A stretch of DNA of 64,000 nucleotides from an uncultured Lachnospiraceae bacterium (lineage in GTDB: Bacteria > Bacillota > Clostridia > Lachnospirales > Lachnospiraceae): positions 141,726 to 205,725 of the forward strand of contig CAJUKA010000001.1 of NCBI GenBank assembly GCA_910586585.1. Direction: 5' to 3'. Shown piece after piece: positions 9,671 to 17,996 of this stretch. Under the pieces are notes generated by a model. It made no database searches and was not told the origin of the DNA. It saw only the letters and a program-made list of their open reading frames with translations. The first letter of the stretch is position 1; each line of letters starts with the position of its first letter. The position numbers and the translations under genes are program-made.

Positions 9671-10618
9671 ATGGTATATGATTGTTTTCAGTTTTTTAAT
9701 GAGCTGGATATACTAAAAATACGATTGAATGTGTTAAGTCCAGTGGTGGACAAGTTTGTGATTAGTGAGGCAACAGAGACTTTTTCTGGACTTCCCAAAC
9801 CGCTGTATTATGAAGAAAATAAGGAGTTGTTTGCAGAGTTTCAGGATAAGATTATTCATGTGGTGGTGGAGGATACGCCAAAAGGCGATACGCACTACAG
9901 GGATACTTTTCAGAAAAATGCAGTGACACGCGGTTTAAAGGGATGTACAGACGAGGATATTATTATTTTCAGCGATTTGGATGAGATACCAAACCCTGAT
10001 AAAATCAGAGAAATTTTGCAGAATTTTCAGAAGGATAAGATTTATCATTTTGCTCAGAGACTGTTTTATTGTTATCTTAATATGGAGGAGGTTTCTGGCA
10101 GTCTCTTATCCTATGCCGGAGAATTTGAGGGTGTTGCACACAAGAAATGGATTGGAACTAAATTATTGAGCTATCAGCTCTTAAGGGAGCAAAATCTGCT
10201 GCTTGGGGAATTACGGTTTCCAGAGCGCAAACAAATCGGCATTCGGGTCGAGAATGGCGGCTGGCATTTTGGATATATGGGCGGACATGGACAGAAAGAT
10301 ATTCGAAAGCGCGTTCAGGAAAAAGTAATATCGGCAGCACATCAGGAATATAACTCAAAACATGTGTTGTCAAATGTGACAGATCAAATCAAGGACGGAA
10401 AGGATATTTTTGGCAGAGAGGCACAGTTTGTTCGCTGTGAGATTGACGAAACCTATCCAGAATATATCCGGACTCACCAGAAAGAATTGGATTTTTTGAT
10501 CATGCATGAAGAAAACCCAGTTCGAAAAGTACTCCGAGAACGAAAAGTTGCCATAAAAAGGGCATGTTATCAGGTATTGGTGGCCTGTAAGAGGGTAGTG
10601 AAGAAAGGGTTAGGGTAG
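9671..10618 (+). CDS. Glycosyltransferase family 17, copy A
   Basis: 315 residues from ATG 9671, chosen because GGAG sits 7 bases upstream and the copy at 44847 starts with the same MVYDCFQFFNELDIL. GT17 features: FxxFNELD at the N-terminus, FVISE with T-x-x-F-S-G following, IIIFSDLDEIPNP (the DxD motif), the RxFYCYLNMEE block, and GGWHFGYMGG. The eukaryotic namesake is the N-acetylglucosaminyltransferase that adds bisecting GlcNAc; bacterial members are poorly studied, so GlcNAc transfer here is only a family-based guess. The C-terminus is basic. A 136-base gap with gene debris follows. Confidence 0.88.
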   Translation: MVYDCFQFFNELDILKIRLNVLSPVVDKFVISEATETFSGLPKPLYYEENKELFAEFQDKIIHVVVEDTPKGDTHYRDTFQKNAVTRGLKGCTDEDIIIFSDLDEIPNPDKIREILQNFQKDKIYHFAQRLFYCYLNMEEVSGSLLSYAGEFEGVAHKKWIGTKLLSYQLLREQNLLLGELRFPERKQIGIRVENGGWHFGYMGGHGQKDIRKRVQEKVISAAHQEYNSKHVLSNVTDQIKDGKDIFGREAQFVRCEIDETYPEYIRTHQKELDFLIMHEENPVRKVLRERKVAIKRACYQVLVACKRVVKKGLG

Positions 10619-10621
10619 TGG

Positions 10622-10696
10622 GTTACAATCCCAAATTATGAAATTGCTGATGAATTTGTCAACGCAGTAGAAGAAACGCAATGGGAGTTACTGTAA
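10622..10696 (+). pseudogene. Possible remnant of an AAA-ATPase-like/PD-(D/E)XK (DUF1703-type) gene C-terminus
   Basis: Directly after the GT17 stop codon, and in the same frame, bases 10622-10693 encode VTIPNYEIADEFVNAVEE followed by TQWELL and a stop. This resembles the short 'IPN-E-(I/V)-x-x-EF' segment near the end of the catalytic region of AAA-ATPase-like proteins with a PD-(D/E)XK nuclease domain, which are common mobile or toxin-like genes in gut Firmicutes. There is no start codon and only 24 residues. If real, it is a scar left by an insertion or exchange between GT17 and the next GT2. The match is from memory of the family pattern. Confidence 0.3.
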
Positions 10697-10754
10697 TTAT
10701 AACAAAAAAACCAAAAGCCACGAGTGTGTGATAGAAAAAAGATAAGGAGTGTCC

Positions 10755-11678
10755 ATGCCGAAAGTATCAATATGCATTCCCTGCTACAATAATGCGGATG
10801 AGGTGGCGCGTTTGCTGCATTCTATCTACGAGCAGGAATTTAGAGACTATGAAGTGAATATTTCAGATGATTCGACAAACGACGAGATTGCACTGCTTAT
10901 AAAAAATCAGTTTCCAGAGGTAAATTACCAGCATAATGAAACCCCATATGGACACATCTTTAACTGGAATGCAGCAATTTTGATGGCAAAGGGCGAATAT
11001 ATCAAAATTATGTTCAGCGATGACTGGTTTACAGATAGTCATAGCCTTGGAGCATATACAGCGCTTCTGGATGCCAACCCCAAGGCAATGCTTGCGTTTT
11101 CCGGAAGCAGGCAAGTGATGCTTGACGGGCAAAATACAGCAGGAATGATGCATGTAGCACAAGAGAATCAAAAGGATTCCTATGACAGGTGTGCTTCAAA
11201 AGAGTATATTAACCGACTGAAAAAAGATTATCGGACCTTGTTTACAGGAAATCAGATTGGTGCGCCAAGTGCTGTCATTTATCGCAGAGGGGCAAAACTG
11301 ACTTTGTTTGATGAACAGAGCAACTGGGCATCAGATATGTTCCTTTATTTTGATTTGCTGGAAAAATGCGCAGAGTTTGCCTATACCAAAAAGCCGCTTG
11401 TTTCTATTGGGGTACACAAACACCAGTACACAGAAAGCTTTTCTGAGAAAGATATGCGCATTTATCAGGACTATCGGTACATGTATACAAAGTATCATCT
11501 AAAGGAAAGTATAGAATGTAGGGAGTATTTTGCAGAAAAATTTATTGTGAAATATCATAAAGGAGCTGCGGAAGTAAAAGCACTTGGGATTGGCTGGAAT
11601 GTATGGGTGCGCAAATGGATTGCAGAGCAGAAAGCGACAGTTCAATGTTTTGTGAAGAATCGTTTTCGGAGAAAATAA
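10755..11678 (+). CDS. Glycosyltransferase family 2, copy A
   Basis: 307 residues from ATG 10755, placed 5 bases after AAGGAG; a GTG at 10749 overlaps that site and is less likely. The GT2 core is VSICIPCYNN at 4-13, ISDDST at 36-41 and MFSDDW at 86-91. The C-terminal half shares GAPSA.I.R and KPLVSIGV blocks with the GT2 at 46572 (there GAPSATIIR and EPLVSIGV), so these two are paralogues ending blocks A and B. A polymerase-like gene follows 35 bases later. Confidence 0.92.
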   Translation: MPKVSICIPCYNNADEVARLLHSIYEQEFRDYEVNISDDSTNDEIALLIKNQFPEVNYQHNETPYGHIFNWNAAILMAKGEYIKIMFSDDWFTDSHSLGAYTALLDANPKAMLAFSGSRQVMLDGQNTAGMMHVAQENQKDSYDRCASKEYINRLKKDYRTLFTGNQIGAPSAVIYRRGAKLTLFDEQSNWASDMFLYFDLLEKCAEFAYTKKPLVSIGVHKHQYTESFSEKDMRIYQDYRYMYTKYHLKESIECREYFAEKFIVKYHKGAAEVKALGIGWNVWVRKWIAEQKATVQCFVKNRFRRK

Positions 11679-11713
11679 GGAACTGCCAATAAATAACTAA
11701 GGGAGAATTTTGT

Positions 11714-12922
11714 ATGGAGAAGACATACAGCAGCCAGATAAAAAGAATTGGAGAACTATGTTTCTGGCTTGGACTGGTGACAGAACTTCTGATTGTAATT
11801 ATTGACAAAAGTGCATATATCAATCCGTTTGAGGGCCAATTGTTCCGATTAACATTTCTGCTGTTTTTCATAAAGCTCTCATTGACCAAGTATTCAACAA
11901 AGGAATGGCTGTGTATCCTAGTGTTTGGCTTCATCATGACCTTGTCGTATTTCATCAATGAGAGGGATGAAACGGTTAGAGTGATCGTGTTTATCGCAGC
12001 CTGTAAAGGAATGGACATCAAAAAGGTCATGAAAGTCATATTCTGGGTAACAATGGCAGGCTGTGCCACGCTGATACTCTTATCGGTGACAGGAATATAT
12101 GGAACAGTTTCAGTTACAGCCGATTTTGGCAGAGGCGGAACAGGAGAGCAGCTAATTGAGACGCGTTATGTGTTGGGTATGGGACATCCTAATGCGCTGC
12201 ATTGTATGCTTTGGCTGGTAGTTGTGCTGGCAGTTTACAGCTATGCCGATGTGCTAAAATGGTATTGGTTTGCAGGATTTATGGCAATGGATTTTGTGCT
12301 GTATTTTCTTACGCGCTCCAAAACGGGGGCTATTGTATGGGCTTTGTTTATACTGATAGCGTTCGCCATGAAGTATTTTAAGATTTGCAAAGAAAATAGA
12401 GCAGTATATATTTTAGGAGCGCTTCTTGTGTTTGGCTGTGTCGCGTTTGCGATGGTCGGTTCCCATGTGGAGAACACGTATTACACACCGGACAGTCTCA
12501 TGCATAAGCTGGATAAGCTGCTAAACGGCAGGTATCAAAGCTGCTATGCGATTGAGGCAGCAAGGCTGGAAAACTGGAAGCTGTTTGCATCTCCGGAAAA
12601 TACAGTGTATTTTGATGCGGGATTTGTTCGACTGGCGTACTGGTATGGAATTATTCCAGCAATTCTTTATGTTGGCATGAATTTTTACTTATTGTACCAG
12701 AGTTTTAGAAAAAAAGATTTTGTATTATTTGCGATGCTGGTGACTTTTTCTATTTACAATCTGATGGAAGCGCATTTTATTTCAGTTTATATTTTGAGGA
12801 ATTATCTGTTGGTTCTGATGGGGTATTATTGGTATCAGCCATTTGCCCAGAAACAAATGTTTGAAGGATATTTCTGGCAGGTTAAGCAGATTTTGTCAGT
12901 AAAAAGAGGACAGAAACGATGA
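11714..12922 (+). CDS. Wzy-like O-antigen/exopolysaccharide polymerase or ligase-type membrane protein
   Basis: A 402-residue hydrophobic protein with about ten predicted transmembrane segments and one larger outside loop (residues 130-160, containing a G-rich FGRGGTGEQ stretch and then RYVLGMGHPNALH). The segment FLTRSKTGAIVW resembles the 'S-(R/K)-(S/T)-x' motif seen in many Wzy/WaaL proteins. Such proteins polymerise lipid-linked repeat units outside the membrane. Sequence identity among Wzy proteins is low, so the call rests on topology, the RSKTG element and its place among glycosyltransferases. It is the only clear polymerase candidate in the window. The RBS GGGAG precedes ATG 11714, and the stop overlaps the next start (ATGA). 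Confidence 0.75.
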   Translation: MEKTYSSQIKRIGELCFWLGLVTELLIVIIDKSAYINPFEGQLFRLTFLLFFIKLSLTKYSTKEWLCILVFGFIMTLSYFINERDETVRVIVFIAACKGMDIKKVMKVIFWVTMAGCATLILLSVTGIYGTVSVTADFGRGGTGEQLIETRYVLGMGHPNALHCMLWLVVVLAVYSYADVLKWYWFAGFMAMDFVLYFLTRSKTGAIVWALFILIAFAMKYFKICKENRAVYILGALLVFGCVAFAMVGSHVENTYYTPDSLMHKLDKLLNGRYQSCYAIEAARLENWKLFASPENTVYFDAGFVRLAYWYGIIPAILYVGMNFYLLYQSFRKKDFVLFAMLVTFSIYNLMEAHFISVYILRNYLLVLMGYYWYQPFAQKQMFEGYFWQVKQILSVKRGQKR

Positions 12923-13743
12923 AAAAACAAAAGTTAGTGAGCATCATTGTGCAGGCATATAATTCAGCCGATACGATTGTGCGTACATTGGAGAGTATTA
13001 AGGCACAGACCTATTCCAAGATAGAACTGATTGTCACAGACGATAAATCAAAGGACCAGACAATAGAGACAGCGTCAGCGTGGATGAGACAAAACAAAGA
13101 TAGGTTCCAGGAGGTAAAGCTGGTGACAACAAAGCAGAATACAGGCATAGCTGGAAGCAATAACCGTGCCCTAAAGCATGCAAAGGGATCTTATGTGGGG
13201 TTTGTGGCAGCCGATGACTATATGGCAGCAGATGCCGTCGAGTCATACTATCATTTTTGTGAACAAAATCCAGATATTGTGCCAATCTCAAAAGTAGAAC
13301 TGTTTTCGGAAGAAACCTGTGATTTTTCTTCAGTTGAAAAGTATTGCGAAAACTGTTATCAGTTTGCCAAGCTTGGGCAAAAGGAACAATATCGCCAATT
13401 ATTGATTCAAAATAGAATTGTAGCTCCGGCAGCTTCTTTTTATCCAGTAAAAATATTGAGAGAACTGAAAGGATTTGATGAAGCGTACCGCTGGATGGAG
13501 GATTACCCTATCAACCTCAAAATACTAAAAAGAGGGTATCAGTTTGGATTTCTTGACAAAAAACTAATTTACTACCGTATTTCTGGGAATTCTATAACAG
13601 GAAACAATATGATGCAGCTAAAGAAAACAGAGGCAAAATTGTTTTTCCGCGAGAAAATGAGATATATGATACTGGCAGGAATGGGCTGGGAAGCAGTTAA
13701 GCAGTCAAAAAGCTGGTTTAAGGTTTTGTTCAAAAAAGTGTGA
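12919..13743 (+). CDS. Glycosyltransferase family 2
   Basis: 274 residues. The core motifs are VSIIVQAYNS near the N-terminus, LIVTDDKSKD for nucleotide binding, and GFVAADDY in place of the usual xDxDD, so the first acidic residue of the metal motif is Ala (AADD). EDYPINLKILKRGY further on is the conserved acceptor-side ED region. The start ATG overlaps the polymerase stop by four bases (ATGA), indicating translational coupling, and GAGGACAG is upstream. It probably adds one sugar of the repeat unit polymerised by the gene before it; specificity cannot be read from the sequence. Confidence 0.92.
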   Translation: MKKQKLVSIIVQAYNSADTIVRTLESIKAQTYSKIELIVTDDKSKDQTIETASAWMRQNKDRFQEVKLVTTKQNTGIAGSNNRALKHAKGSYVGFVAADDYMAADAVESYYHFCEQNPDIVPISKVELFSEETCDFSSVEKYCENCYQFAKLGQKEQYRQLLIQNRIVAPAASFYPVKILRELKGFDEAYRWMEDYPINLKILKRGYQFGFLDKKLIYYRISGNSITGNNMMQLKKTEAKLFFREKMRYMILAGMGWEAVKQSKSWFKVLFKKV

Positions 13744-13758
13744 GGAAGGAAAGCACTC

Positions 13759-14946
13759 ATGAAAATTTTGATTATTCCGGCTTTTTTTCGGACAAAGAGC
13801 CGTCCCACAGCAGGAAGCTTTTTCTGGGATCAGGCGCTTGCACTGCAAAAAGCAGGGCATCAGGTGACAATTTTGTATAGCGACACATATTCCGTGAAAT
13901 GTATCGGAGAATATCTTGGATATGCAGAAGCATCTAAGCTGGTATCAGAAAATGTTTCTATTTATCGAAAAAAAGTATTTTGTCCATTAAAACATGGGAT
14001 GGAAGGGCACCGCGAAACCTTTGCAAAGGAGATTCAGAAGCTTTATGATATCTTTGTTGGTGAGAATGAAAAGCCAGATATTATCCATGCGCACTGCTGC
14101 GTATGGGCAGGCTACGCGGCGATGCGACTTTCTGAAAAAACGAAAATCCCATATGTGATAACAGAACACGCAACAATGTTTCAGCTTCACAGAGATAAAA
14201 TCAGCGCCGCAAACAATCAATATATTGCGGAAGCATTTGGAAAGGCATCAAAAGTAATTTGTGTGAGTGAGGCATTTCGGACACTGATTTCAGAATACAA
14301 GCCAAAGGATGAAATGGAAGTGATCGGCAATGTCGTGGACTGTGAGCGTTTTTATCCGGCAAAAAAAGAAACGCAAAAAGGCATATCTTTTCTGACAATT
14401 TGTTATATGGAAACACCCGATCAGCTCTATAAAAAAGGAATCGATATCCTGCTTAAGGCATGGCAGAACATCGCGGCAGCATATCCAGATGCGAAACTTC
14501 TCATAGGCGGGGGTGGACATGCTGCAGCAAAAGCGGTAGAATGGTGCAGAGAATATGGTATTTCAGAGCAGGTTGTGTTTTTGGGGGCGCTTGAGCGCAG
14601 ACAGGTAGCGGACCAGATGCGCCAGTGTGATTTCTTTGTATTGCCAAGCCGTTATGAGACGTTTGGCGTCGTTTATATTGAGGCGTTTGCCTGCGGAAAG
14701 CCAGTGATTGCAGCAGCAAATGGCGGACCGGATGAATTTGTCTGTGATTTCAACGGAAAACTGATTCCCCCAGGAGATGTCAAGGCGCTTGTGCTTGCTA
14801 TGAAACAGATGATAGAAAACTCTGAACAGTATGATGCAGAAAAAATAAGGGCATTTGCAGAAGAACAATTCAGTGCCCCGGCCATAGCAAGGCAGCTGGA
14901 ACAGGTTTATGCAAAGATCAAAAAATCAGAGGAGAATGGGCATTGA
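13759..14946 (+). CDS. Glycosyltransferase family 4
   Basis: A 395-residue GT-B fold enzyme. The N-terminal acceptor domain begins ILIIPAFFRTKSRPTAGSFF and includes IIHAHCCVWAGYAA. The C-terminal donor domain has LLIGGGGHA, VVFLGALERRQVADQM and the retaining GT4 E-x7-E element in YETFGVVYIEAFACGKPVIA, followed by NGG. The retaining mechanism and nucleotide-sugar donor are family knowledge; the sugar is unknown. Signals: GAGGAAGGAAAG just before ATG 13759. The following GT2 begins immediately after this stop. Confidence 0.93.
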   Translation: MKILIIPAFFRTKSRPTAGSFFWDQALALQKAGHQVTILYSDTYSVKCIGEYLGYAEASKLVSENVSIYRKKVFCPLKHGMEGHRETFAKEIQKLYDIFVGENEKPDIIHAHCCVWAGYAAMRLSEKTKIPYVITEHATMFQLHRDKISAANNQYIAEAFGKASKVICVSEAFRTLISEYKPKDEMEVIGNVVDCERFYPAKKETQKGISFLTICYMETPDQLYKKGIDILLKAWQNIAAAYPDAKLLIGGGGHAAAKAVEWCREYGISEQVVFLGALERRQVADQMRQCDFFVLPSRYETFGVVYIEAFACGKPVIAAANGGPDEFVCDFNGKLIPPGDVKALVLAMKQMIENSEQYDAEKIRAFAEEQFSAPAIARQLEQVYAKIKKSEENGH

Positions 14947-14947
14947 A

Positions 14948-15673
14948 ATGTTAGTATCTGTGATTACGCCATGTTATAATAGTGAAAAAACAATAGAAAA
15001 AACATTGGTTTGCATAGAAAACCAGACCTATAAAAACATTGAATATATTATTATGGATGGCGGTTCGAAAGATAAAACCATGGACATTATAAACAGGCAT
15101 CGGGATAAATTGCCCAAGCTGCTGAAAGTAGTCTCAGAAAGCGATGGCGGAATCTATGATGCAATGAATAAAGGAATAAAACAGGCATCAGGCCATTTGA
15201 TTGGAATTGTGAACAGCGATGACTGGTATGAACCCGATACCATCGAACAGGTGGTAAAGCATTATCAGAAGCAGCCATATGAGGTTGTTTACGGAATGCA
15301 GCGGACATTGCTTGATGGAAAAGAAAAGCTGACAGTAATCTATCATCATGATTTTTTGCCGCAGCAGATGATAACCCATCCAACCTGTTTTGTGACAAAA
15401 AAAACATACGAACAGTTTGGCCTGTTTGATACACAGTATCGTTCTGCGGCGGATTATGATTTGATGCTTCGCTTTTGGGAATCTAGGCAGGTAGTATTTA
15501 CGCCTGTGATGCAGGTGCTGTCCAATTTTGTGCTTGGCGGCATGTCAAGTAGTCAAACCGGTGTCAGGGAAAACGCTAGAATACGCTACAAGCGTGGTTA
15601 TATGAGCAGAAAGCGATATCAGTTTGTGATATTAAAAAGTCACATTTATGAGAAATTAAATAGGAAGAAATAG
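14948..15673 (+). CDS. Glycosyltransferase family 2 (WcaA-like, DGGSKD type)
   Basis: 241 residues from ATG 14948, two bases beyond the preceding stop, with GGAGAA upstream; the reading from 14909 would run deep into the GT4 gene. The motifs are VSVITPCYNS, YIIMDGGSKDKT, SDGGIYDAMNKG and GIVNSDDW. This DGGSKD/IYDAMNKG pattern defines a common subgroup of short GT2 enzymes in capsule loci; the gene at 55184 is another member (DGESKD, GIYDAMNQ). Ends with the basic tail usual for membrane-associated GT2s. Confidence 0.92.
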   Translation: MLVSVITPCYNSEKTIEKTLVCIENQTYKNIEYIIMDGGSKDKTMDIINRHRDKLPKLLKVVSESDGGIYDAMNKGIKQASGHLIGIVNSDDWYEPDTIEQVVKHYQKQPYEVVYGMQRTLLDGKEKLTVIYHHDFLPQQMITHPTCFVTKKTYEQFGLFDTQYRSAADYDLMLRFWESRQVVFTPVMQVLSNFVLGGMSSSQTGVRENARIRYKRGYMSRKRYQFVILKSHIYEKLNRKK

Positions 15674-15717
15674 GAGAATCAATATATTGAATGCTTATGC
15701 CAAAGGAGGGCTGCCTG

Positions 15718-16836
15718 ATGAGGCTTGCAGTGATATCACTCAATACGGAGCAAAAAAATTTGAATCAGTATTATAATTCTCAGGCGGAAGGGATGGCAAA
15801 GGCTTTTGCGGCAAAAGGACATGCTGTGGTGGTTTATCATTTGATACCGGATTTGGAACAGGAAGAAGAAACGGCGGTGCGCTCAGATGTGCAGATTGTT
15901 TACCAAAAGTGCAAACATATCGGAAAGCATGCGCTTCCAGATTTTGAGCGGCTTGACAAAGATAGGGACTGCTATATCACAGCCTCCGATAATTATATTG
16001 CGCTTGGAAGGTTTCTGAAATGGTGTGAAAAAAACCAAATACTGTGTATGCCGTATATTGGAGTGGCACATAGCAACAATGTATCTGCATGGAAACGAAA
16101 AATCGTGGACGGTTTGTGTAATAATGTAAAATATTATAAAAAAATTCCTACGATTGTCAAAGGCCCTGAGCTTGCAGCTCATCTGAAGGCTCAGGGAGCA
16201 AAAAAGGTTTATACCGTGCCAGTAGGGCTTGATGAAACACTGTTAAAAAAAGATTACGCAAATTTTGACAGAACGAAATTGAGGGAGAAATGGAATTACG
16301 CTGCAGAGGATAAGATATTGCTTTTTGTTGGGCGTATGCGTGCGGAAAAGCATCCAGTACGAATGATAGAGCTTTTTCATAAATTGTACCAGAAAAATAA
16401 TCAGTATCGGCTATTGATGATAGGGCAGGGGGAGTTGTTAGAAGAGACAGAAGCAAAAATTGCCCATCTAAAATTGGAGGAAGTTGTTGCGATTCACAAA
16501 AAAATCCCCAATGAAGATATGTGGGAATTTTATCGGATTTCTGACTGTTATGTAAATTATTGCCGCACAGAAATATTTGGCATGGCTATTTTGGAAGCGA
16601 TGTATTATGAAAATGTAGTAGTAGCATTTGAGGCACCAGGTCCATCGTATATTTTGGAGGACGGCGTATCTGGATTTCTGTGCAAGGATGAGGTTCGTTT
16701 TCTGAAAAAAATAGCAGAGTCTGATAATACTATGATAGGACAGCAGGCAAGAAATCGTGTTATAAAAAAGTTTTTGTGGCAGCATTCGGCAGAACAAATG
16801 CTGGAAATTATTACGACAGTCTTGAAACAAAAATAA
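15718..16836 (+). CDS. Glycosyltransferase family 4
   Basis: 372 residues from ATG 15718, preceded by an ideal AAAGGAGGG seven bases away; upstream ATGs at 15691 and 15697 lack a site. GT-B fold: the donor domain has ILLFVGRMRAEKHPVRMIEL, LLMIGQGEL, and the E-x7-E element within TEIFGMAILEAMYYENVVVA. The acceptor domain has a GVAHSNN loop. It would be a retaining transferase acting on a lipid-linked acceptor. The tail EQMLEIITTVLKQK is short, with no membrane anchor. Confidence 0.92.
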   Translation: MRLAVISLNTEQKNLNQYYNSQAEGMAKAFAAKGHAVVVYHLIPDLEQEEETAVRSDVQIVYQKCKHIGKHALPDFERLDKDRDCYITASDNYIALGRFLKWCEKNQILCMPYIGVAHSNNVSAWKRKIVDGLCNNVKYYKKIPTIVKGPELAAHLKAQGAKKVYTVPVGLDETLLKKDYANFDRTKLREKWNYAAEDKILLFVGRMRAEKHPVRMIELFHKLYQKNNQYRLLMIGQGELLEETEAKIAHLKLEEVVAIHKKIPNEDMWEFYRISDCYVNYCRTEIFGMAILEAMYYENVVVAFEAPGPSYILEDGVSGFLCKDEVRFLKKIAESDNTMIGQQARNRVIKKFLWQHSAEQMLEIITTVLKQK

Positions 16837-16881
16837 AATGGATAGATGCAGTAACAGTTCAAGATGAGAGAGGGAGCAACA

Positions 16882-17976
16882 ATGCAGATAAAATGCAATG
16901 TATTGGACAGGCAGTTTCAAATGCACCAGGAAGAATACGAGGCGGCGGCACTGAAAGTCCTTCGGTCCGGATGGTATGTACTAGGAAATGAAGTGAAACA
17001 GTTTGAAGAGGAATTTGCGCGATATACAGGAAGAACGTATTGTGTAGGCTTAAACTCAGGGTTAGATGCCTTGATTTTGTCCGTCAGAGCGCTTGGCATT
17101 GGCAGGGGCGACGAGGTGATTGTGCAGGCAAACACTTATATTGCAACAGTGCTAGGTATTACGGAAAATGGTGCGGTTCCCGTGTTTGTGGAACCTGATA
17201 AGTATTTTAATATAGATGCAGATAAAATCGAACAGGCAATAACTGATAGGACAAAAGCAATAATGATAGTTCATTTGTATGGACAGGCTTCCAATATGAG
17301 GAAAATAACAGAGATCGCCCAAAAATATAAGCTTCATATAATAGAGGATTGTGCACAGTCTCATGGGGCCTGTTTTGCAGGCAGAATGACAGGAACCTTT
17401 GGAATATCGGGCTGTTTTAGCTTTTATCCAACCAAAAATTTAGGGGCGTTTGGGGATGCGGGCGCTGTTGTGACAGATGACGAAGCGTTTGCGCAGCAAA
17501 TACGCATGATGCGGAATTATGGCAGCAAAGTGCGCTATTATAATGATGTTGAAGGCGTCAATTCGCGCCTTGACGAGATGCAGGCGGCGTTGCTGAGAGT
17601 CAAATTAAAGTATTTACCAGAACTTAATGCGGAAAGAAAAGCTCTTGCAAAAAGGTATCATGAGGAAATTTGGAATTCTCAAATACAATTGCCAGAATGC
17701 CGGGAGGGCTCAGAAAATATCTATCATCAGTATGTGGTGCGCTGCAGCAGGCGTGATGAACTGCAAAATTATCTTGCAGACAAAGGTATTCAGACACAGA
17801 TTCATTATCCGGTTCCGCCTCACTTGGCAAAATGCTATCAGCATCTAGGACATAGCAAGGGAGAATTCCCAATTACAGAAGGATATGCAGATGAAGTTTT
17901 AAGTCTGCCAATTTATACAGGAATGACCGCAGAAGAACAGGATTATGTGATCGAACAAATAAACTTGTTTCACTGA
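16882..17976 (+). CDS. DegT/DnrJ/EryC1/StrS sugar aminotransferase (FdtB/QdtB-like, dTDP-3-keto-6-deoxyhexose)
   Basis: 364 residues from ATG 16882 (GAGAGGGAG upstream; the ATG at 16864 is poorer). It is a PLP-dependent fold-type I aminotransferase: GLNSGLDALIL, the D-x-A-Q-x-H element in EDCAQSHGA, and the PLP lysine in SFYPTKNLGAFGDAG (Lys 185). Such enzymes aminate a keto-sugar nucleotide. A WxcM/FdtA-type 3,4-ketoisomerase lies two genes on (19906), the usual partner for making dTDP-3-amino-3,6-dideoxy-galactose or -glucose. The RmlA/RmlB genes that make the precursor are not in the window. The choice between FdtB and QdtB cannot be made from sequence alone. Confidence 0.9.
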   Translation: MQIKCNVLDRQFQMHQEEYEAAALKVLRSGWYVLGNEVKQFEEEFARYTGRTYCVGLNSGLDALILSVRALGIGRGDEVIVQANTYIATVLGITENGAVPVFVEPDKYFNIDADKIEQAITDRTKAIMIVHLYGQASNMRKITEIAQKYKLHIIEDCAQSHGACFAGRMTGTFGISGCFSFYPTKNLGAFGDAGAVVTDDEAFAQQIRMMRNYGSKVRYYNDVEGVNSRLDEMQAALLRVKLKYLPELNAERKALAKRYHEEIWNSQIQLPECREGSENIYHQYVVRCSRRDELQNYLADKGIQTQIHYPVPPHLAKCYQHLGHSKGEFPITEGYADEVLSLPIYTGMTAEEQDYVIEQINLFH

Positions 17977-17996
17977 AGTTAGGAGAAAGTATTGCA

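Larger units (their letters stand above)
1..11678 (+). repeat. Paralogous gene block A (matches block B, 38100-47348)
   Basis: Gene families in order: GT11, GT2, (MBOAT, SGNH, then) ABC exporter, (sulfatase-like, then) GT11-like, DUF5672, GT17, GT2. Block B holds GT2, GT11, ABC exporter, DUF5672, GT11-like, (acyltransferase-3), GT17, (DUF3431-like), GT2. Six families are shared around an ABC exporter, with only the first and third neighbouring pairs swapped. Paralogue pairs are recognisable by eye at protein level; no long nucleotide identity is evident, so the duplication or acquisition is old or the blocks came from different donors. Confidence 0.7.

Noticed and set aside
10749..10754. GTG start for the GT2 at 10755
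   Set aside because: It overlaps the AAGGAG ribosome binding site; ATG 10755 has correct spacing and matches the start of the paralogue at 46572.
11542..12069. Minus-strand frame of 175 codons across the GT2/polymerase junction
   Set aside because: It overlaps two + strand genes with clear motifs and shows no recognisable domain or ribosome binding site.
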